Shown: positions 44,921 to 59,863, numbered from the stretch's first letter. The stretch is 64,000 bases of DNA from Yoonia sp. SS1-5 (GCF_038443705.2 NZ_CP151767.2:682001-746000), one strand, 5' to 3'. Program-made: numbers and translations. Notes: a model not told the origin generated them from the sequence alone.

Positions 44921-47665
44921 TTGAACGACACCCCAGAAACACCTGAAAACGATGACGAAATTCCGCCAGCGCGCCCAGCGTATGACGGGCCTGCAGTCAC
45001 CATCGAGCATGAGCTGAAGACCAGCTATCTCGACTACGCCATGAGCGTCATCGTCAGCCGTGCCATTCCGGATCTGCGCGACGGTTTGAAACCCGTGCAT
45101 CGGCGCATCATCTATTCGATGTACGAAAAAGGGATTACGGCCGACAAATCATACCGCAAATCCGCAAAATCCGTCGGCGACGTGATGGGGTCGTATCACC
45201 CGCATGGCGACAGCGCGATTTATGATGCATTGGTGCGTATGGCGCAGGATTTCTCGATGTCGCTGCCATTGATCGACGGTCAGGGCAATTTCGGCTCGAT
45301 GGATGGGGATGGCGCGGCTGCGATGCGCTATACCGAAAGCCGGCTGGCCAAGGTCGCGCAATTCATGACCGATGACCTGCCAAAGGACACCGTTGATTTC
45401 ATTGACAATTACGACGGCAAGGAAAAGGAACCCTCGGTTCTTCCTGCCCGTTTTCCGAATATGCTGGTCAATGGTGCAGGCGGTATTGCGGTCGGGATGG
45501 CCACCAATATTCCGCCCCATAACCTTGGCGAAGTGATTGATGCGACACTGGCCCTGATTGATGAACCCGACCTGTCGTCAGAGCAGTTGATCGACTATAT
45601 CCCTGCCCCCGACTTTCCCACCGGCGGTATCATTCTGGGCCGGTCCGGCGCGCGCAAGGCCTATCTGGAAGGCCGCGGATCGGTTGTGGTCCGTGCCCGC
45701 ACCCATGTCGAGGAATTGCGCAAAGACCGCTATGCCATTGTGATTGATGAAATCCCCTATCAGGTGAACAAAGCGGTCATGATCGACCGCGTGGCCGAGG
45801 CGGCCCGCGACAAGCGGATTGAAGGGATTGCGCATGTGCAGGACGAATCCGACCGCAATGGCGTGCGTGTCGTGATCGAGCTGAAACGGGACGCAACCGC
45901 CGAGGTGGTGCTGAACCAGCTATTCCGTTTCACCCCCATGCAAACGCATTTCGGCTGCAACATGCTGGCCCTGAACGGTGGCAAGCCCGAGCAACTGACG
46001 CTGCGCGCTTTCCTGACATCCTTCGTGGACTTCCGCGAAGAGGTTGTGGCCCGCCGCACCGCGTTTGAGCTGCGCAAGGCCCGCGAGCGGGCGCATATCC
46101 TTTGCGGTCTGGCCGTGGCGGTGACCAATATTGACGAGGTTGTCGCAACGATCCGGGCTTCTGCCGATGCCGCAACGGCCCGCGAAAAGCTGATGACCCG
46201 ACGCTGGCCTGCTGCCAGCATTCTGGAATACATCGCGCTGATCGACGATCCGACCCATACGGCCAATGATGATGGCACCTATAACCTGTCCGAAACCCAG
46301 GCACGCGCCATTCTGGAACTGCGCCTGCAACGACTGACCCAGATCGGGGTGCAGGAAGTAACGGACGAGTTGCAGGAACTGGCGAAGAAAATCCGCGAAT
46401 ATCTCGAAATCCTTGGCTCGCGGGATCGGATCATGCAGATCATCCGCGATGAACTGACCGAAGTCCGCGACCTGTTCGCGGTTCCGCGCCGCACAGAGGT
46501 GGTCGAATGGGCCGCCGACATGGATGATGAGGACCTGATCGAGCGTGAAGACATGGTCGTCACCGTCACATCGGGCGGCTATATCAAGCGTACGGCCCTG
46601 ACCGATTTCCGCGCCCAACGACGCGGCGGCAAGGGGCTGTCCTCAATGGCGACCAAGGAAGAGGATGTCGTCACAACCCTGTTCGTGGCCAATACCCATA
46701 CCCAATTGCTGTTCTTCACAACCGACGGGATGGTCTACAAGCTTAAGACCTGGCGCCTGCCGCTTGGCAGCCGTACGGCCAAGGGCAAGGCCATTGTGAA
46801 CATTCTGCCAATTCCGCAAGGTGTGTCGATTGCAGCGATCATGCCCGTCGACCGGCCCGAAGATGAATGGGACGATCTGCAGGTTGTCTTTGCCACATCT
46901 GCTGGAACTGTGCGCCGTAACAAGCTGTCAGACTTCACAAATGTCATGCGCAACGGCAAGATCGCAATGAAGTTCGAGGACGAGCATGCCGAGACGACGC
47001 TGATCAATGCACGTATCGCGTCGAATGATGACGATGTCATGCTGGTCACTGATTCCGGCCGGGCCATCCGTTTTCCGGCGACCGATGTGCGGGTCTTCAA
47101 CTCCCGCTCCTCGGTTGGGGTCCGGGGCATCAAGCTGCAGGGTGATGATAAGGTCGTCTCCATGTCGATCATCCGCCACTTCAAGGCCGAGGCGGACGAA
47201 CGCGCCGCCTATCTGAAAATGCGGCGCGCGATGGCGGGCCTGACAGACGACGCCGAAAACGAGGATGAAGAGGCCGCACCCGGCCAGATCAGCCCAGACC
47301 GCTATGCCGAGATGTCGGCGGTTGAAAACCTGATCCTGACGATCACGGCAAAAGGGTCCGGTAAGCTGTCATCAAGCCACGATTATCCGGTGCGCGGGCG
47401 CGGTGGCATGGGCGTGGCCGCCATGGACAAGGCAATGCGCGGTGGCCCATTGGTCACCTCGTTCCCTGTCGAGATGTCGGATCAGATCATGCTGGTCACA
47501 TCGACCGGCCAATCCATCCGTGTACCAATTGAGGGCATTTCCTTCCGGTCGCGTGGTGCGGGCGGGGTCAAGGTATTTGACACAGGCAAGGGCGAAACCG
47601 TTGTCAGCGTCGCCTGGATCGCTGATCAGGGCGAAGACGACGCGCCGGATGATGGCGAAAGCTAA
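44921..47665 (+). CDS. gyrA: DNA gyrase subunit A
   Basis: 914 aa with a TTG start at 44921 (AGGCGAACCAG upstream). Catalytic Tyr137 in AAMRYTE; the quinolone-resistance region reads [10 protein letters not shown] with Ser98 and Asp102, the susceptible form. GyrA box QRRGGKG in the C-terminal beta-pinwheel. An acidic insert ([13 protein letters not shown]) near residue 770 is usual in alphaproteobacteria. A strong terminator follows. Confidence 0.98.
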   Translation: MNDTPETPENDDEIPPARPAYDGPAVTIEHELKTSYLDYAMSVIVSRAIPDLRDGLKPVHRRIIYSMYEKGITADKSYRKSAKSVGDVMGSYHPHGDSAIYDALVRMAQDFSMSLPLIDGQGNFGSMDGDGAAAMRYTESRLAKVAQFMTDDLPKDTVDFIDNYDGKEKEPSVLPARFPNMLVNGAGGIAVGMATNIPPHNLGEVIDATLALIDEPDLSSEQLIDYIPAPDFPTGGIILGRSGARKAYLEGRGSVVVRARTHVEELRKDRYAIVIDEIPYQVNKAVMIDRVAEAARDKRIEGIAHVQDESDRNGVRVVIELKRDATAEVVLNQLFRFTPMQTHFGCNMLALNGGKPEQLTLRAFLTSFVDFREEVVARRTAFELRKARERAHILCGLAVAVTNIDEVVATIRASADAATAREKLMTRRWPAASILEYIALIDDPTHTANDDGTYNLSETQARAILELRLQRLTQIGVQEVTDELQELAKKIREYLEILGSRDRIMQIIRDELTEVRDLFAVPRRTEVVEWAADMDDEDLIEREDMVVTVTSGGYIKRTALTDFRAQRRGGKGLSSMATKEEDVVTTLFVANTHTQLLFFTTDGMVYKLKTWRLPLGSRTAKGKAIVNILPIPQGVSIAAIMPVDRPEDEWDDLQVVFATSAGTVRRNKLSDFTNVMRNGKIAMKFEDEHAETTLINARIASNDDDVMLVTDSGRAIRFPATDVRVFNSRSSVGVRGIKLQGDDKVVSMSIIRHFKAEADERAAYLKMRRAMAGLTDDAENEDEEAAPGQISPDRYAEMSAVENLILTITAKGSGKLSSSHDYPVRGRGGMGVAAMDKAMRGGPLVTSFPVEMSDQIMLVTSTGQSIRVPIEGISFRSRGAGGVKVFDTGKGETVVSVAWIADQGEDDAPDDGES

Positions 47666-47673
47666 GCTATTGG

Positions 47674-47706
47674 TCAGGCAGATGTGATCTGCCTGAACAC
47701 CTTTTG
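47674..47706 (+). terminator. gyrA terminator
   Basis: 10-bp perfect stem TCAGGCAGAT / ATCTGCCTGA with a GTG loop, then AACACCTTTT. It begins 9 nt after the gyrA stop. Confidence 0.85.
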
Positions 47707-47824
47707 AAACAGGATGCGACGGCATTTCTGCCACAGTCCAAACTCGCAAGAAATCTGTTGATTGGATTCAATAATTTCGAGGCGTATGACCACAGCATTC
47801 ACACTCTTAACGATAGGTATTTCC

Positions 47825-48625
47825 GTGTCCTACAACAAATTTGTCGCAGCGGCAGTCTGCGCGCTCGTATCATCAGCGGCCACTGCACAAGGCATCACCG
47901 GCGGTGAGCTTGGCTTTGGCTATTCCACATTCCTTGACGACGATATCGACACATCGCTTTACACGTTCAACGGCGGCGTCGAAATCGGCTTTAGCCCGGA
48001 ATTCTCCCTCGGGCTCAGCGGTGCGTCTTACTCTGCAGCAAGCGGGGACGAAGATAACATCACTGACACCAACATCACCGTGCACGGTATCTTCAATCTG
48101 AACGATGCGACAGCCTTGGGTGTTTTTGTCGGGCGTGACTTCCTGGCGGAAGAGGAAATCGACCCCGATGATCCAACAGCCGAAATTGCAGAGGCCACCA
48201 CATATGTTGGTGCCGAGGCGCGGACCTCATTTGCTGGCGGCAGCGTAGAGGGGTATCTGGGTTTCCTCGATTCTGACATCGACGGCGATGACGACGTCAC
48301 CCAAACAATTTTCGGTGTCGAGGCCGCCTACGAAGCAGCCCCAAGCTTTGATGTATTGCTGGGCATCGATTCCTATCGCGTGAGCGATGACGATGAATCG
48401 ATCACCGTCACAGCGGTCTCTATCGGCGGTGCCTATAAGATTGCCGGCGGCCCATCCATTTATGGTGAATTCGGGAATGTCAGCATTTCAGGATCCGATG
48501 GCGATGTGGACGTCAGCTTTGGCGATGAAAGCTTTGTGGGTCTTGGTGTGACATACACATTCGGGCCAGCCGGCACCGACGGTGCCTTCGGATCGCGCAG
48601 CCGGAACGACGCGATCGGTTTCTGA
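47825..48625 (+). CDS. Outer-membrane beta-barrel protein with GTG start
   Basis: 266 aa if started at the GTG at 47825, which gives a normal signal peptide (MSYNKFVAAAVCALVSSAATA) with AGG upstream; the earlier ATG at 47762 would add 21 residues that spoil the signal. The mature part is beta-rich and acidic (FLDDDIDTSLYTFNGGVEIG, DSDIDGDDD), with repeated short strands, like a porin. It ends RNDAIGF. Phe at the end fits outer-membrane insertion. Followed by a perfect terminator. Confidence 0.72.
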   Translation: MSYNKFVAAAVCALVSSAATAQGITGGELGFGYSTFLDDDIDTSLYTFNGGVEIGFSPEFSLGLSGASYSAASGDEDNITDTNITVHGIFNLNDATALGVFVGRDFLAEEEIDPDDPTAEIAEATTYVGAEARTSFAGGSVEGYLGFLDSDIDGDDDVTQTIFGVEAAYEAAPSFDVLLGIDSYRVSDDDESITVTAVSIGGAYKIAGGPSIYGEFGNVSISGSDGDVDVSFGDESFVGLGVTYTFGPAGTDGAFGSRSRNDAIGF

Positions 48626-48652
48626 TACCACCCGCTGGTATTTCGACACACA

Positions 48653-48684
48653 GGGGTTCGGGCATAACTGCCCGAACCCCTTTT
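48653..48684 (+). terminator. Terminator after the barrel protein gene
   Basis: 12-bp perfect stem GGGGTTCGGGCA / TGCCCGAACCCC, TAAC loop, then TTTT. Very strong. Confidence 0.92.
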
Positions 48685-48715
48685 CATTTGCGGCCCTTCG
48701 CACTAGGTCAGCGGC

Positions 48716-50071
48716 ATGACACAGATCCTCAATATCATCGGCGGCGGCATGGCCGGGTCAGAGGCCGCTTGGCAAGCTGCAAATGCGGGCCTGCAGGTCA
48801 TCATGCACGAGATGCGCCCAAAGGTGGAAACCTTTGCCCACCGCACCGGCCATCTGGGCGAGATGGTCTGCTCGAACTCTTTCCGGTCTGACGATCATGA
48901 ACAAAATGCGGTCGGCCTGTTGCATTGGGAAATGCTGCAAGCAGACGGGCTGATCATGAAAACGGCCTACAAACATCGCCTGCCCGCGGGCGGGGCGCTT
49001 GCCGTTGATCGCGATCCTTTTGCGCAAAGCGTGACTGCCGCCCTCACCGCCCATCCCAATATCCGTATCGTTTACGACGAGGTCACGACCCTGCCGGATG
49101 ACGGGCATTGGATTATCGCCACAGGCCCCCTGACATCCGGCGCGCTGGCTGATGCGATCAAAGCGGAAACCGGGGCCGAGGCTTTGGCCTTTTTCGACGC
49201 CATCGCGCCCATCGTCTATCATGACAGTATTGATATGGACGTCGCATGGATGCAGTCGCGCTATGACAAGGGCGCGACAGAGGCCGAGCGCACCGCATAC
49301 CTGAACTGTCCGATGACCAAGGACCAGTACGAGGCCTTTATCGACGCATTGCTTGCCGCCGATAAGACCGCATTCAAGGAAGGTGAAACCGCAGGCTATT
49401 TCGACGGCTGCCTGCCGATTGAGGTGATGGCCGAACGTGGGCGCGAAACCTTGCGCTTTGGCCCGATGAAGCCCGTCGGACTGACCAACGCCCACCAGCC
49501 CGATCAAAAACCCTACGCCGTGGTGCAACTGCGGCGCGACAACGCGCTGGGGACCCTCTTCAACATTGTCGGCTTCCAGACCAAGATGAAATACGCCGCA
49601 CAGAAGTCTGTTTTTAAAATGATTCCTGGGCTTCAGGATGCCGAATTTGCCCGCCTTGGCGGCATTCACCGCAATACATTTCTGAATGCGCCAACCTTGT
49701 TGGATGATCAAATGCGTCTGCGCAGCCGCCCGAATATCCGGTTTGCAGGGCAGATCACCGGGGTCGAAGGCTATGTCGAAAGTGCCGCAATGGGCCTGCT
49801 TGCCGGGCGCATGGCGGTTGCCGAATTGACCGGCCGCGCCCTACCACCGGTGCCAAATACAACCGCGATGGGTGCGCTTGTCACGCATATCACTGGCGGT
49901 GCCGATGCTAAGACCTTTCAGCCCATGAATGTGAATTTCGGGCTATTCCCGCCGTTGGAAGGCGTCAAATCCGGGCGGCGCGGACGCAAGGAACGCTACA
50001 AGGCCTATACGGACCGGGCAAAGATCGACTGGTCAGCATGGCTTGAACAAATGTTACTGGACGCTGCCTGA
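48716..50071 (+). CDS. trmFO: Folate-dependent tRNA (uracil-54-C5) methyltransferase TrmFO
   Basis: 451 aa FAD enzyme that makes ribothymidine at U54 of tRNA with methylene-THF. FAD motif [17 protein letters not shown] at the N-terminus, then [17 protein letters not shown] with a conserved Cys, and NFGLFPPLE near the end. Typical of organisms that lack TrmA. The next gene, a methyltransferase, starts 22 nt later. Confidence 0.96.
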   Translation: MTQILNIIGGGMAGSEAAWQAANAGLQVIMHEMRPKVETFAHRTGHLGEMVCSNSFRSDDHEQNAVGLLHWEMLQADGLIMKTAYKHRLPAGGALAVDRDPFAQSVTAALTAHPNIRIVYDEVTTLPDDGHWIIATGPLTSGALADAIKAETGAEALAFFDAIAPIVYHDSIDMDVAWMQSRYDKGATEAERTAYLNCPMTKDQYEAFIDALLAADKTAFKEGETAGYFDGCLPIEVMAERGRETLRFGPMKPVGLTNAHQPDQKPYAVVQLRRDNALGTLFNIVGFQTKMKYAAQKSVFKMIPGLQDAEFARLGGIHRNTFLNAPTLLDDQMRLRSRPNIRFAGQITGVEGYVESAAMGLLAGRMAVAELTGRALPPVPNTTAMGALVTHITGGADAKTFQPMNVNFGLFPPLEGVKSGRRGRKERYKAYTDRAKIDWSAWLEQMLLDAA

Positions 50072-50093
50072 CCGGCGCCCCTAGGCTGGCAGC

Positions 50094-50711
50094 ATGGCAG
50101 AGAAAAAAGACGTTATTCACCCCTCCCTGTGGACGCCGCGGCCCGTTGACGAGACGATTGCCGTCTACAAGGACTGGGCCAAAAGTTATGACGCGGACAT
50201 CCACGCGCGCGGCTACCGTACGCCCGCCCGACTGGCCGCAGCTTTCCGGGACTACGTCGATCCGGGGCAGACAGTGCTGGATTTCGGATGCGGTACCGGG
50301 ATTGGCGGTGCGGCATTACGCACCGTTGGATTTGAAACACTCCACGGCACCGATGTCACGGCGGCAATGCTGGAAAAAGGCGCCAAATCAGGAATTTACG
50401 AAAAGATCTGGTTGTCAGAGCCCGGCAAGCTGGATGTGCAGCCCGGCGCCTATGGCGGGATCTTTGCCTGCGGTGTGATCAGTCTTGCGGCAGCGCCTGC
50501 AAGCACGCTTGCGCTTGTCGTATCCGCCCTGGGACCGGGCGGCATTCTCGGCTTATCCTACAATGACCCGACGCTGAAAGATCAAAGCTATCTCGACGCC
50601 CTGCAGCACGAGATTGATATGGACCGTGTCGCGCAAGTGTTCCGGGAACATGGGCCACATCTGGAGGATGTCGATATGGGGTCGGACGTCATTATTCTGC
50701 GGCGCCTGTGA
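50094..50711 (+). CDS. Class I SAM-dependent methyltransferase
   Basis: 205 aa. SAM motif I VLDFGCGTGIGG at about residues 62-73, motif II region LHGTDVTAAMLE and a post-III strand ILGLSYNDP. Small-molecule or tRNA methyltransferase; no clear target. It is coupled to the next gene (GTGA overlap). Confidence 0.82.
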   Translation: MAEKKDVIHPSLWTPRPVDETIAVYKDWAKSYDADIHARGYRTPARLAAAFRDYVDPGQTVLDFGCGTGIGGAALRTVGFETLHGTDVTAAMLEKGAKSGIYEKIWLSEPGKLDVQPGAYGGIFACGVISLAAAPASTLALVVSALGPGGILGLSYNDPTLKDQSYLDALQHEIDMDRVAQVFREHGPHLEDVDMGSDVIILRRL

Positions 50712-51559
50712 TTACCCGATTTGCGCCCTCGCCGACCGGTCCGCTGCATCTGGGGCACGCATATTCGGCCTTGCTGGCCCATGACATGGCCATGGCAGCT
50801 GGCGGCACATTTCTGCTGCGTATGGACGATATTGACCGGGTGCGGTCCAAACCGGCATTCGAAGCGCAGGCCATTGATGATCTGCGCTGGCTGGGTATCC
50901 GGTGGCCCACGCCCATCATGCAGCAATCCCGCTCGGGCGACCGATTTCGGGCGGCCCTGCAGGTATTAGAGGGCAAGGGCCTGCTCTACCCGTGCGCGTG
51001 CAGTCGATCCGACATCGCGGCAGCGGCGGATGCCCCGCAAGAGGGGGTGCCGACACATGGACCGGACGGGCAAATCTATCCGGGGACCTGCCGACACCGG
51101 TCCATGGCCGATTTTCAAGAGGGCGACGCCATTCGCATGGATCTGCGCCAGGCAATTGCGGCGGCAGGCACGCTACCCTTCTTCACCGAAACAGGGGCCG
51201 CGTTCGCTGGCGACCATCAACTCGACGCCGATGATCTGCTGGGCACCATCGGTGATGTGGTTGTGGCCCGCAAGGGGATGGCGGCGGCCTATCATCTCTG
51301 CGTGGTGGTGGATGATACGGCACAACAGATCAGCCACGTGATCCGGGGCGAGGACCTGTTTGACGCCACACGGATACATGTGCTGCTTGCGCATTTGTTG
51401 AACATGCCCACTCCGGTTTACCACCACCATCAACTGGTCCGCGATGATACTGGCAAGCGGTTGGCCAAACGCGACGATGCGCGCGCGATTGCCAAATACC
51501 GGGCCGATGGCCTGGCGCCAGCCGATATCAGGGCGATGGTGGGTCTTCGGGCAGTTTGA
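50708..51559 (+). CDS. gluQ: Glutamyl-queuosine tRNA(Asp) synthetase
   Basis: 283 aa with a GTG start overlapping the previous stop. Like the catalytic part of GluRS without the anticodon domain: [20 protein letters not shown] (HIGH-like), CACSRSD zinc site with the later CRHR, and [10 protein letters not shown] (KMSKS-like). It adds glutamate to queuosine 34 of tRNA-Asp. Its 3' end overlaps hisI by 32 nt (convergent). Confidence 0.93.
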   Translation: MITRFAPSPTGPLHLGHAYSALLAHDMAMAAGGTFLLRMDDIDRVRSKPAFEAQAIDDLRWLGIRWPTPIMQQSRSGDRFRAALQVLEGKGLLYPCACSRSDIAAAADAPQEGVPTHGPDGQIYPGTCRHRSMADFQEGDAIRMDLRQAIAAAGTLPFFTETGAAFAGDHQLDADDLLGTIGDVVVARKGMAAAYHLCVVVDDTAQQISHVIRGEDLFDATRIHVLLAHLLNMPTPVYHHHQLVRDDTGKRLAKRDDARAIAKYRADGLAPADIRAMVGLRAV

Positions 51560-51902
51560 CGATCTCAACCTCTTCGTCATTGCGCACAGCGGTATAGAAA
51601 CAGGTCCGCCGGCCGGTGTGACAGGCAGGCCCCTGCTGCTGGACCTCGATCAGCAGGCAATCGCGATCACAATCAACCTTGAAATCCACAAGGGCCTGGG
51701 TGTTGCCGCTGGTCGCACCCTTCACCCAGAATTCCTGCCGGGACCGGGACCAATAGGTGACCTGCCCTGTCTCTAGCGTCTGCCTGACACTTTCGGCATT
51801 CATCCAGGCCATCATCAGCACTTCACCGGAATTGGCATCCTGCGCGATAGCGGGGATGAGCCCGGCGTGATCATATGTCAGCGAGGTGGGATCAAATGGC
51901 AT
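51528..51902 (-). CDS. hisI: Phosphoribosyl-AMP cyclohydrolase
   Basis: 124 aa from the ATG at 51902. Third step of histidine synthesis. Conserved motifs: ARSR-like [27 protein letters not shown] with the zinc Cys, and [10 protein letters not shown]. Stand-alone HisI, not fused to HisE, as in many alphaproteobacteria. Divergent from the scaffold-like gene with 66 nt between starts. Confidence 0.95.
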   Translation of the reverse strand: MPFDPTSLTYDHAGLIPAIAQDANSGEVLMMAWMNAESVRQTLETGQVTYWSRSRQEFWVKGATSGNTQALVDFKVDCDRDCLLIEVQQQGPACHTGRRTCFYTAVRNDEEVEIVKLPEDPPSP

Positions 51903-51968
51903 GGGCAAACCTTTGCAAGCGGCAGTTTCAAGACTATCTATGGGGCAGAAACGCAAAGGGCAAATCGC

Positions 51969-52415
51969 ATGTCGGCTGAAACAGATATGATCAAACTTTA
52001 TTCCGGTCGGATTCTGGCATTGGCGGCGGATATGCCCCGGACAACCCGGCTGCCAAACCCGACCGCAACCGCCAAGAAACGTTCGCCGCTCTGCGGCTCG
52101 ACCGTGACAGTGGATGTGCAGGTGCAGGACGGCGTGATCACGGATTACGCGCAGGATGTGAAAGCCTGCGCATTGGGACAGGCTGCAGCGGCGATTGTGG
52201 GCAATGCGATTGTGGGCCTGCGTCAGACACAGGTGCAAACCGGGCGCGACCAGCTATTGGATATGCTCAAGAATGACGGCCCGCCCCCCGGCGCACCCTT
52301 CGCCGATCTTGAGGTTCTGGCGCCTGCGAAAGACTACAAGAACCGGCATGCCTCTATTCTTTTGGCATTTGACGCAACGCTTGAAGCGCTGGAAACCTAT
52401 CAGGCCACGGCTTAG
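51969..52415 (+). CDS. IscU/NifU-like iron-sulfur scaffold-type protein with incomplete ligands
   Basis: 148 aa. The IscU fold is evident ([12 protein letters not shown], then [14 protein letters not shown]), but only two of the three cluster cysteines are present (Cys42, Cys67): the third, expected near residue 128-135, is absent ([17 protein letters not shown]), and the Asp that follows the first Cys in IscU is Ser44. So it may bind a cluster weakly or serve another role. Similar proteins are common in Rhodobacterales. An antisense-facing terminator follows. Confidence 0.82.
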   Translation: MSAETDMIKLYSGRILALAADMPRTTRLPNPTATAKKRSPLCGSTVTVDVQVQDGVITDYAQDVKACALGQAAAAIVGNAIVGLRQTQVQTGRDQLLDMLKNDGPPPGAPFADLEVLAPAKDYKNRHASILLAFDATLEALETYQATA

Positions 52416-52435
52416 GGGTAGGACCCTAGATCCAA

Positions 52436-52481
52436 AAAGAAAACCGCCGCGCATCCGGGACAAGGATGGCGGCGGCAGTTT
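52436..52481 (-). terminator. Terminator for the minus-strand microprotein transcript
   Basis: Stem CCGCCGC(G)CATCC / GGATGGCGGCGG with one bulge; on the minus strand it is followed by TTTTCTTTTT. The other side has no strong T-run, so it mainly serves the leftward gene at 52745. Confidence 0.7.
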
Positions 52482-52622
52482 ATGGCGCAACATCGTCCGG
52501 CCCTAAAGTTCATATGGGGGAGGCAAAACCCCTGACATGAAACAGACAGGCAGGTCATCAGGCATTGCATCTTGGGATAGGGCAATGTGACGGACCGGAC
52601 GACGCCCTAGCGCCGAGGCAAA

Positions 52623-52745
52623 TCAGATCAGCCCGGGCAAGGACAATCCGACAAACAACATCACAATCAAGGCCACCACCCCAAGCGCATCAACAAAAAG
52701 CGTATCGCGAGAGCGGACGAATGCTGATTTGATCTCCTGGGTCAT
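52623..52745 (-). CDS. 40-residue inner-membrane microprotein behind a LexA box
   Basis: The ATG at 52745 has an excellent GGAGG site 8 nt upstream. The protein begins MTQEIKSAFVRSRDTLFVDA (charged, amphipathic, net positive) and continues with one hydrophobic helix of about 18 residues, ending LSLPGLI. So a single-pass membrane protein. It has its own terminator to the left and a GAAC-N7-GAAC LexA box 60 nt upstream. By form it recalls SidA, the SOS-induced cell-division inhibitor of Caulobacter, but there is no proof of homology. Missed by length filters of usual gene finders. Confidence 0.75.
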   Translation of the reverse strand: MTQEIKSAFVRSRDTLFVDALGVVALIVMLFVGLSLPGLI

Positions 52746-52804
52746 GTGATGTTCCTCCAATGTTCTGTTGCTACTTTGTTCTCACACCATTAACCTTGTG
52801 TAAA

Positions 52805-52829
52805 GAACTTTTTAAGAACATTTGCGAAC
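52805..52829. promoter_or_regulatory. Alphaproteobacterial LexA (SOS) box
   Basis: GAAC-TTTTTAA-GAAC at 52805-52819 is an exact GAAC-N7-GAAC match, the alphaproteobacterial LexA operator; a further GAAC at 52826-52829 (6-nt spacing) extends it. The box is located 60 nt upstream of the microprotein start and after the recG stop, so it should control the microprotein. Confidence 0.75.
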
Positions 52830-52847
52830 ATTTTGCGATGTGCACGG

Positions 52848-57103
<4,256 letters not shown>

Positions 57104-57200
57104 TCACTCACAGGTGAGTCAGGTCTGTTTTAGGCAGGCGGATACCTATCGTCCAGAGCAGAAAGATCGGAAATCCGTGCGTGGTTTGATCGGTCGCCGC

Positions 57201-57914
57201 TTATGCGCCGATGGCAATTTTCTCGGATGCAACTACGGGTTCAGGATCACGGAGAACATATCCACGGCCCCAGACAGTTTCGATATAATTGTCGCCGTCC
57301 GTTGCCTCGCTCAACTTCTTTCGCAACTTGCAGATGAACACATCAATGATTTTCAGTTCCGGTTCATCCATCCCGCCATAGAGGTGGTTGAGGAACATTT
57401 CCTTGGTCAATGTGGTTCCCTTGCGCAAGCTGAGCAGCTCGAGCATCTGATATTCCTTGCCCGTCAGATGCACCGTGCTGCCACCCACATCGACGGTTTT
57501 TGCATCAAGATTTACGGCAATCTGCCCGGTCTTGATGATTGACTGTGCATGCCCTTTGGACCTGCGGATAATGGCATGGATACGCGCCACGAGTTCTTCG
57601 CGGTGGAAGGGCTTGGTCAGATAGTCATCTGCGCCAAATCCGAAGCCTTTTAGCTTGCTTTCGGTCCCATCATCCCCTGAGAGGATCAATATCGGCGTAT
57701 CAATGCGGCTGAGACGCAGCTGGCGCAGCACCTCGTGACCGTTCATATCAGGCAGATTGAGGTCGAGCAAAATCAGATCGTAGTCGTACAGTTTCGCAAG
57801 ATCGATCCCCTCTTCCCCAAGATCTGTCGCATAAACGTTCAGGTTTGCATGGGTCAGCATCAGTTCGATGCTTTTTGAAGTAGTAGGGTCGTCTTCAACC
57901 AGTAAGACACGCAT
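57201..57914 (-). CDS. ctrA: Cell-cycle response regulator CtrA
   Basis: 237 aa OmpR-type regulator. Receiver domain with acidic pocket (Glu7 Asp8 Asp9), phosphorylated Asp51 (LLDLNLPD) and Lys at 103 region (LTKPFHRE). DNA-binding winged helix with [20 protein letters not shown] and [21 protein letters not shown], the CtrA signature. In Rhodobacterales CtrA controls motility, gene-transfer agent and quorum responses rather than being essential. It follows sciP; the upstream region holds a TTAA-N7-TTAC box for autoregulation. Confidence 0.97.
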   Translation of the reverse strand: MRVLLVEDDPTTSKSIELMLTHANLNVYATDLGEEGIDLAKLYDYDLILLDLNLPDMNGHEVLRQLRLSRIDTPILILSGDDGTESKLKGFGFGADDYLTKPFHREELVARIHAIIRRSKGHAQSIIKTGQIAVNLDAKTVDVGGSTVHLTGKEYQMLELLSLRKGTTLTKEMFLNHLYGGMDEPELKIIDVFICKLRKKLSEATDGDNYIETVWGRGYVLRDPEPVVASEKIAIGA

Positions 57915-57964
57915 CCGAGTTCTCCGCTCTCTTCTTCTGTGTCATCAACCTAGGCGAAAAAAGG

Positions 57965-57979
57965 TTAATCACTCGTTAC
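57965..57979. promoter_or_regulatory. CtrA-box-like site upstream of ctrA
   Basis: TTAA-TCACTCG-TTAC, one mismatch from the TTAA-N7-TTAA consensus, 51-65 nt before the ctrA start codon. Fits autoregulation of ctrA. Confidence 0.5.
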
Positions 57980-58004
57980 TCGGACGAAATTATTGCATTT
58001 CTAC

Positions 58005-58283
58005 CTAGGGTTGTCGATACCTCTGTAGCATCGTTGTTTTCAACGCGGCTTCGCCATGGGTCAGAACAGCACTTTCCCATTGGCTGTATTCCTCATCAGA
58101 CAGGGCATAGCGTTCCATCGCCTCATCCCGCTTGATCAGCCCTGCAGCCACCGCACGCACGACCGCCGCCTTGCGCGATGCAACCCACCGCCTGGTGTCT
58201 TTGCTTGGCAAATCCGCCCGGGTCATGATTGATCCGTCCGGCAAGGTCACTGATCGTGGTCCTTCAATTTTTCTTAAATACAT
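58005..58283 (-). CDS. sciP: CtrA inhibitor SciP (DUF1153)
   Basis: 92 aa from the ATG at 58283, which has AAGGGG 8 nt upstream; the longer in-frame ATG adds seven poor residues. DUF1153 helix-turn-helix-like fold: MYLRKIEGPRSVTLPDGSIM, TRRWVASRKAAVVRAVAAGL, ALSDEEYSQW. In Caulobacter SciP binds CtrA and blocks its activation of targets. Being directly upstream of ctrA on the same strand gives a compact switch. Confidence 0.93.
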   Translation of the reverse strand: MYLRKIEGPRSVTLPDGSIMTRADLPSKDTRRWVASRKAAVVRAVAAGLIKRDEAMERYALSDEEYSQWESAVLTHGEAALKTTMLQRYRQP

Positions 58284-58414
58284 CTCGCACCCCTTTGCGC
58301 TCACTCCGGCATTTGGTATGCGCGAAAGGGCTTAAAGAGTGGTAACACCCGCCCTTGAGAGTAGATCGCATTTTCCTATATTTCGTCTCGAACCCTCGCA
58401 GTCAGGCCGCCCGA

Positions 58415-59554
58415 ATGTCCTTAGATACCCAGATGAACTCACTTGGTTTTGCAAAACCACCGGCGGAGACCCGGGTGGTTGTGGCCATGTCCGGTGGCGT
58501 CGACAGCTCTGTTGTGGCGGCAAAACTGGCCGAGGAAGGCTACGATGTGGTCGGGGTGACCCTGCAGCTTTACGACCATGGGGCAGCGCTTGCAAAAAAA
58601 GGGGCATGCTGTGCCGGGCGCGACATCCATGATGCGCGCCGGGTGGCCGAGGAAATGGGATTTCCGCACTACGTGCTGGACTATGAAAACAATTTCCGCG
58701 AGGCCGTGATCGACGAATTCGCCGACAGCTATCTGGGCGGCGCAACCCCGGTGCCGTGCATTCGCTGCAACGAGCGGGTGAAATTCAAGGACCTGCTGGA
58801 AACCGCCAAGGATCTGGACGCGGATTGCATGGCCACAGGCCACTATATCCAGCGCAAGATGGGGAACGCGGGTGCGGAACTGCACTCGGCAGCGGACCCG
58901 ACCAAGGATCAAAGCTATTTTCTGTTCTCAACAACGCAGGCGCAACTGGACTACCTGCGCTTTCCACTGGGTCACCTGGCGTCCAAGGACGAAACCCGGG
59001 CGCTGGCGGCCAAATACGGGCTGGGTGTTGCGGACAAACCCGACAGTCAGGACATCTGCTTTGTACCCAATGGGGACTACGCGGCGGTGATCGAAAAACT
59101 CCGCCCCGGCTCTGCCATGCCCGGTGATATCGTGGATAGCGATGGCAATGTGCTGGGAACACATCGCGGGGTCATTCACTACACGATCGGGCAGCGACGG
59201 GGCTTGGGCATTGGCGGGCTGGCTGACCCGCTTTATGTAGTCAAGCTTGATGTGGCGGCCAAACAGGTTGTGGTCGGCCCGCGCGAGATGCTGGCGACAC
59301 GGCGGGTTCCGGTGCGGGAGATTAACTGGCTGGGTGATGGTGGCTTTGCAGACCAAAAAGAACGTCAGATCGCGGTGCGGGTCCGGTCGACCCGCCCACC
59401 GACCGATGCCATCCTGCGCCCGATCTCGGACACAGAGGCCGAGGTAGAGCTTGTGGCCGCCGAACAAGGCGTGTCCCCCGGACAGGCCTGCGTGTTCTAC
59501 GATCCGCAAAGCACACGGGTGCTGGGCGGGGGCTGGATCTGGCGTGGGGCCTAG
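58415..59554 (+). CDS. mnmA: tRNA-specific 2-thiouridylase
   Basis: 379 aa from the ATG at 58415; another Met at 58433 is possible. Thiolates U34 of tRNA Lys, Glu and Gln. PP-loop [16 protein letters not shown] at about residue 22-37, catalytic Cys pair in [13 protein letters not shown] and [16 protein letters not shown]-terminal domain with beta-barrel. Divergent from sciP. Confidence 0.95.
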   Translation: MSLDTQMNSLGFAKPPAETRVVVAMSGGVDSSVVAAKLAEEGYDVVGVTLQLYDHGAALAKKGACCAGRDIHDARRVAEEMGFPHYVLDYENNFREAVIDEFADSYLGGATPVPCIRCNERVKFKDLLETAKDLDADCMATGHYIQRKMGNAGAELHSAADPTKDQSYFLFSTTQAQLDYLRFPLGHLASKDETRALAAKYGLGVADKPDSQDICFVPNGDYAAVIEKLRPGSAMPGDIVDSDGNVLGTHRGVIHYTIGQRRGLGIGGLADPLYVVKLDVAAKQVVVGPREMLATRRVPVREINWLGDGGFADQKERQIAVRVRSTRPPTDAILRPISDTEAEVELVAAEQGVSPGQACVFYDPQSTRVLGGGWIWRGA

Positions 59555-59863
59555 CGGCAGGACCGCGTTTCCCGACGAGACCGCCCTTCGCGTGTCACGA
59601 TGGTCGTGGTCGCCTGCCCTAGCCGGCGCTGGCTCCTCCGGCAAGAACCGTTAAAACCGTTGTAATATCCATTCGCCGTCGTTTCCTGATCGTGGTTCAT
59701 TCGGCAATTCAGCCCAGACCAAATCAAAACCTCGCCAATTTGAACAAACTGTTCATCAAACATTCACGCATCTTCTTTACTTGGCCTCATTTCGGACATG
59801 GGACCGCACGATTTGCTTCCCAGATTGGCGCCCGCACAACATATTGAGGAGCAAACAAACCCC
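59555..59863. other. 309-nt intergenic region, no gene supported
   Basis: Between mnmA and the acidic secreted protein gene. No tRNA, terminator with T-run or convincing frame seen. The first part is GC-rich with small repeats (CCGGCGCTGG), the last 100 nt are AT-rich and should hold the promoter of the next gene. A minus-strand frame over most of it is noted under rejected items. Confidence 0.6.

Noticed and set aside
52805..52829. LexA box acting on recG
   Set aside because: recG ends at 52848 and is read leftward, so the box lies behind it; its start is 2.1 kb away and coupled to ligA.
59551..59763. Minus-strand frame of 70 codons and a shorter one (17 codons, MDITTVLTVLAGGASAG) after an AGGAA site
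   Set aside because: Biased Arg/Ser/Thr composition, no motif, and the short one ends too early; nothing shows it is translated, though it could be a leader.
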